DNA from: Gemmataceae bacterium
Lineage (GTDB): Bacteria > Planctomycetota > Planctomycetia > Gemmatales > Gemmataceae
NCBI GenBank assembly: GCA_020847555.1
Contig: JADLBT010000133.1
Span: 1-7,766, forward strand
DNA length: 7,766 bases
Reading direction: 5' to 3'
The notes below the pieces were generated by a model that searched no databases, was not told where the DNA came from, and worked only from the letters and a program-made list of their open reading frames with translations. The translations under genes were made by a program, and so were the position numbers. Below are positions 5,705 through 7,766 of this stretch, piece by piece (position 1 is the stretch's first letter; each line of letters opens with the position of its first letter).

Positions 5705-5735
5705 GCCGCGCACGCCGCGGCACTGCGTGCGCGGC
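5705..5735. repeat. 11-bp perfect GC-rich inverted repeat
   Basis: GCCGCGCACGC (5705-5715) and GCGTGCGCGGC (5725-5735) are exact reverse complements around 9 nt. It lies about 80 bp upstream of the -10 of the membrane-protein gene. No T run follows on either strand, so an operator or a Rho-type boundary is as likely as a terminator. Confidence 0.5.
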
Positions 5736-5790
5736 GCGGACGGTAATAACCGGACCCTGTATCAGAATGCCGGTTTCCCTTTCCGGGTGC

Positions 5791-5819
5791 TGGTTCTTGC
5801 CCCGCGAACATGGTATAAT
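5791..5819 (+). promoter_or_regulatory. Extended -10 promoter of the membrane-protein gene
   Basis: TGGTATAAT at 5811-5819 is a perfect extended -10 (TG, one base, TATAAT). The -35 position 17 bp upstream reads TGGTTC, which is weak, as is usual for extended -10 promoters. The predicted start near 5826 gives a leader of about 33 nt to ATG 5859. It rules out any in-frame start further upstream on this transcript. Confidence 0.6.
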
Positions 5820-5858
5820 CGCGAAAACGTTTCCCACGGTTCCAGAGCCTCTTGCCGC

Positions 5859-7649
5859 ATGAACTCACCCGACGACGTCCCGCCGCAGGGCGACACGGCT
5901 CCAGCCGATCCGAATACTGACCTGGGCGCCGCCGGCCCGGGCTTCAATTTCGCAGACCCCAACTCTCCGCTCGCACCCTTCTACCTGCAGTCCAGTCACC
6001 TGGTAGCGGTCTTCCTCCTCGGGTTACTCTTCGTGTTCGTCAGCCTCATGGTCCCCCTGGCATACACGGACAGCTGGGGCCACCTGGCCTTTGGCCGCTG
6101 GATGGCAGAACACGGGAAGTTGCCGACTCACGAACCATTCTCCCCCTTCTCCGACCACGACGCTCCTTACGTCAACTTCCAGTGGCTGCCTCAACTCGTT
6201 GGATACTGGCTCTACCAGACCGGCGCGAACCTGGCGGGAGGGGATTCGCTTCATCAGCTCGCGGGGGGCGTCCAGTTGTTGCGGGCCGGTCATGCGGTTG
6301 TGGTCGTACTGCGCTTTTTCGTTTTGCTGCTCGCCTTCCGGCGCCTGAGTGGCTCGCTCCCGTTGGCGTGTGTCGGAATCGTCATCGTTTTCCTGTTCAG
6401 CATCGTCCCCTCCTCGGTTCAGCGACCTCAGGCCGTGGGTGAACTCCTGTTCGCCTGCCTGCTGCTGCCGCTGGCGTCGCCCCTGCTGACTCGGCGAGCC
6501 CTGATCCTGATCCCTCTGGTGTTCGCGCTGTGGGCCAACTGTCACGGCTCCTTCTTTCTGGGCTTTGCGCTGCTGGCGGTTTTCCTCGCCGGGCGGGGTC
6601 TGGAAGTTCTTCGTGCGGCCGGTTCCTGGAACCCGCTGCGGACGCTGGCAGATCCTCAGGTGCGGCGGTTGCTCCTGGTCCTGGTCCTGTCGGTGGGAGT
6701 CGCTGCCCTGCTCAACCCCTACGGGCCAGCGCTGTACCTCGACGTGCTGCAGATGGCGCGGCACCCGAATATCGCGACCATGGAGGAATGGCAGCCGCTC
6801 GATTTCGTGCTCGGCGGAGGCGGCGGCCACTGGGGCTATCTGGCACTGCTGCTACTGATCGGCACCAGCCAGGCCCTCAGCCCCCGCGGGCTCGCGCCAA
6901 CCGCGATGTTACTCCTGGCCACCTTCGGCGTGCTGCCGCTTTTCCAGCAGCGCCAGATGGTCTGGTGGATCATGCTCGTCCCGTGGTTGCTCCTGCCTCT
7001 GTGGGTTGCCATCGGCGAACGGTTGCCGTGGTCGTTCCTGCATGCTCGCAGTACTCCGGACCTGCGCAAGACCGTCCTGGGAGTGCTGCTCGCGGGCATG
7101 GCTCTCCTCTGGTCCGGACCGGCCCACTGGCTTACGACGGGGAGCCCTCAGCCCCTGCCGCAGGTGGTTGCTCCTGGGACGCCGTGGCGGCTGGCGGCTC
7201 AGCTGCAACTGGCCGCCGACCAGAAGAAGCCAGTGCTCCCGAAACTCGCCAAGGCCCTCCGGGATCGAGGCTACCCCGGGGGGCAGTTCTCTGGGCGCAT
7301 TTTCGCTGGTGAAACCCTGGGAGACTATCTCCTCTTCACCCTCCGTCCCGGGACGGAACTGCTGGCCTACAATCACGTTCACCTCTTCCCCAGAGCCTAC
7401 TGGCAAGACATCATGACAGCCCTCTTCGGGTTGCCGAGCTGGTGGGACGTCCTGGACCGTTACGGGGTCAACCTGATCGTGATCGAGGCCGACATGCGGA
7501 AAGCTCTGGCGGATGAGGTACGGGTCTCACCGGAATGGGAAGTGGTCCTGGACGAGGGTAACCCCAGCTCGGTCGGGACGCGGCGGGGGGGCGGTCTGCT
7601 CATCGCTCTTCGCAAGAAGCCGCTGCCTTCGCCAGGGGCTGGCCGCTGA
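5859..7649 (+). CDS. Polytopic membrane protein, GT-C glycosyltransferase-like
   Basis: This 596-residue protein has an acidic, Pro-rich cytosolic N-terminus (1-45) and about 9-11 hydrophobic segments between 47 and 420. A soluble C-terminal domain follows (about 430-590). After the first helix comes 'YTDSWGHLAFGRWMAEHGKLPTHEPFS' (from 69), then 'NFQWLPQLVGYWLY' (106-119). Later blocks are 'LWANCHGSF' (224-232) and 'LLNPYGP' (284-290). A D-x-W-H loop after helix 1, a W-x-N-x-H-G block and an NPYG block are what I recall from large families of GT-C-like membrane proteins. Those proteins end in a domain with 'G-DY-L' and 'W-D-LDRYGVNLIVIE', also seen here (487-491, 529-543). GT-C enzymes use lipid-linked sugars outside the cytoplasm; whether this one is catalytic is unknown. 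I chose ATG 5859 because of the promoter at 5811-5819, although the frame stays open back to about 5613. No strong ribosome-binding site is seen. Confidence 0.8.
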   Translation: MNSPDDVPPQGDTAPADPNTDLGAAGPGFNFADPNSPLAPFYLQSSHLVAVFLLGLLFVFVSLMVPLAYTDSWGHLAFGRWMAEHGKLPTHEPFSPFSDHDAPYVNFQWLPQLVGYWLYQTGANLAGGDSLHQLAGGVQLLRAGHAVVVVLRFFVLLLAFRRLSGSLPLACVGIVIVFLFSIVPSSVQRPQAVGELLFACLLLPLASPLLTRRALILIPLVFALWANCHGSFFLGFALLAVFLAGRGLEVLRAAGSWNPLRTLADPQVRRLLLVLVLSVGVAALLNPYGPALYLDVLQMARHPNIATMEEWQPLDFVLGGGGGHWGYLALLLLIGTSQALSPRGLAPTAMLLLATFGVLPLFQQRQMVWWIMLVPWLLLPLWVAIGERLPWSFLHARSTPDLRKTVLGVLLAGMALLWSGPAHWLTTGSPQPLPQVVAPGTPWRLAAQLQLAADQKKPVLPKLAKALRDRGYPGGQFSGRIFAGETLGDYLLFTLRPGTELLAYNHVHLFPRAYWQDIMTALFGLPSWWDVLDRYGVNLIVIEADMRKALADEVRVSPEWEVVLDEGNPSSVGTRRGGGLLIALRKKPLPSPGAGR

Positions 7650-7695
7650 ACCCCCGCCTGGTTGCCCCCTCTGAACCTCAGGAGTTCGCAGGCCG

Positions 7696-7766
7696 ATGAC
7701 GACTGAGTCCGTGTCCACCCCGTCCCACGACTGGCACAAGGCGGTCCCGCTCCTGGTCATTGCGGG
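7696..7766 (+). CDS. Start of a further gene, cut by the window edge
   Basis: ATG 7696 opens a frame that stays open to the edge (23 full codons: MTTESVSTPSHDWHKAVPLLVIA). AGGAG at 7680-7684 precedes it by 11 nt. A short polar head followed by 'AVPLLVIA' suggests the first helix of another membrane protein. It follows the previous gene after 46 bp on the same strand, so co-transcription is likely. Too little is visible to name a family. Confidence 0.5.
   Translation, partial: MTTESVSTPSHDWHKAVPLLVIA

Larger units (their letters stand above)
4652..5858. other. Gene-free, hairpin-rich intergenic region
   Basis: I see no convincing protein gene in these 1.2 kb. Open frames on both strands have composition unlike the neighbouring genes, lack ribosome-binding sites and resemble nothing I know. 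The stretch is more AT-rich than the genes around it. Perfect stems include 4745-4751/4766-4772, 4809-4814/4830-4835, 4921-4926/4933-4938, 5140-5147/5171-5178, the composite repeat at 5205-5279, 5355-5360/5365-5370 and 5705-5715/5725-5735. No tRNA, tmRNA, RNase P, SRP or 6S RNA signature was recognised. A candidate plus-strand RNA could occupy roughly 4541-5184. Confidence 0.55.

Noticed and set aside
5613..5858. N-terminal extension of the GT-C-like protein
   Set aside because: It would cover the perfect extended -10 and the 11-bp inverted repeat, and its translation is Cys/Arg/His-rich and unlike the rest of the protein.
4215..5858. Known riboswitch or housekeeping RNA (cyclic-di-GMP riboswitch, tmRNA, RNase P RNA, SRP RNA, 6S RNA, tRNA)
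   Set aside because: I looked for the conserved cores of these by eye and found none on either strand. A covariance-model search would be decisive.
1..7766. CRISPR array, insertion sequence, integrase or attachment site
   Set aside because: No regularly spaced repeats, no transposase-like translation, and no terminal repeats with target duplications were visible.

Overview
The window looks like chromosomal DNA from a GC-rich planctomycete, most likely of the Gemmata/Gemmataceae type. This rests on high GC at third codon positions, wide intergenic spaces, and a pilin-like protein whose sequence style (a hydrophobic segment, then an 'LTNLRSAVVAELTE' helix and a 'LNQGYTISGLSGC' turn) I associate with planctomycetal Flp-like proteins. 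The lineage is an inference from sequence style, not from a marker gene.

Left part (1-4214, minus strand): part of a Tad (tight adherence, Flp/type IVb) pilus locus. In transcription order it holds a small Flp-like major pilin (4214-3906), the prepilin peptidase CpaA/TadV (3661-2990), a TadE-type minor pseudopilin (2979-2557), the periplasmic/outer-membrane-associated subunit CpaB/RcpC (2483-1410), and a TadG-like protein that runs off the left edge (1083 to before 1). The peptidase would process the pilin and pseudopilin, TadE and TadG would be minor or anchoring components, and CpaB would work with the secretin. The secretin, ATPase and platform genes are not in the window and may lie beyond the left edge. 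The locus appears split into transcription units. A 14-bp-stem hairpin follows the pilin, a consensus TATAAT lies in front of cpaA, and two tandem hairpins follow cpaB.

Middle part (4215-5858): about 1.6 kb with no convincing gene. It is visibly more AT-rich than the genes and full of inverted repeats. On the minus strand it holds a long, structured candidate leader for the pilin, including a hairpin plus T6 that can be read as a transcription attenuator. On the plus strand there is a near-consensus sigma-54 promoter (4514-4530) and, about 610 bp downstream, a hairpin with T6 (5140-5184). Together these suggest an unannotated plus-strand RNA. This is the part most worth a second look.

Right part (5859-7766, plus strand): a 596-residue polytopic membrane protein that resembles GT-C-fold glycosyltransferase-like proteins, preceded by a good extended -10 promoter. 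After it comes the first 23 codons of another gene, cut by the window edge. I found no tRNA, rRNA, CRISPR array, insertion sequence, recognisable riboswitch class or obvious defence system.
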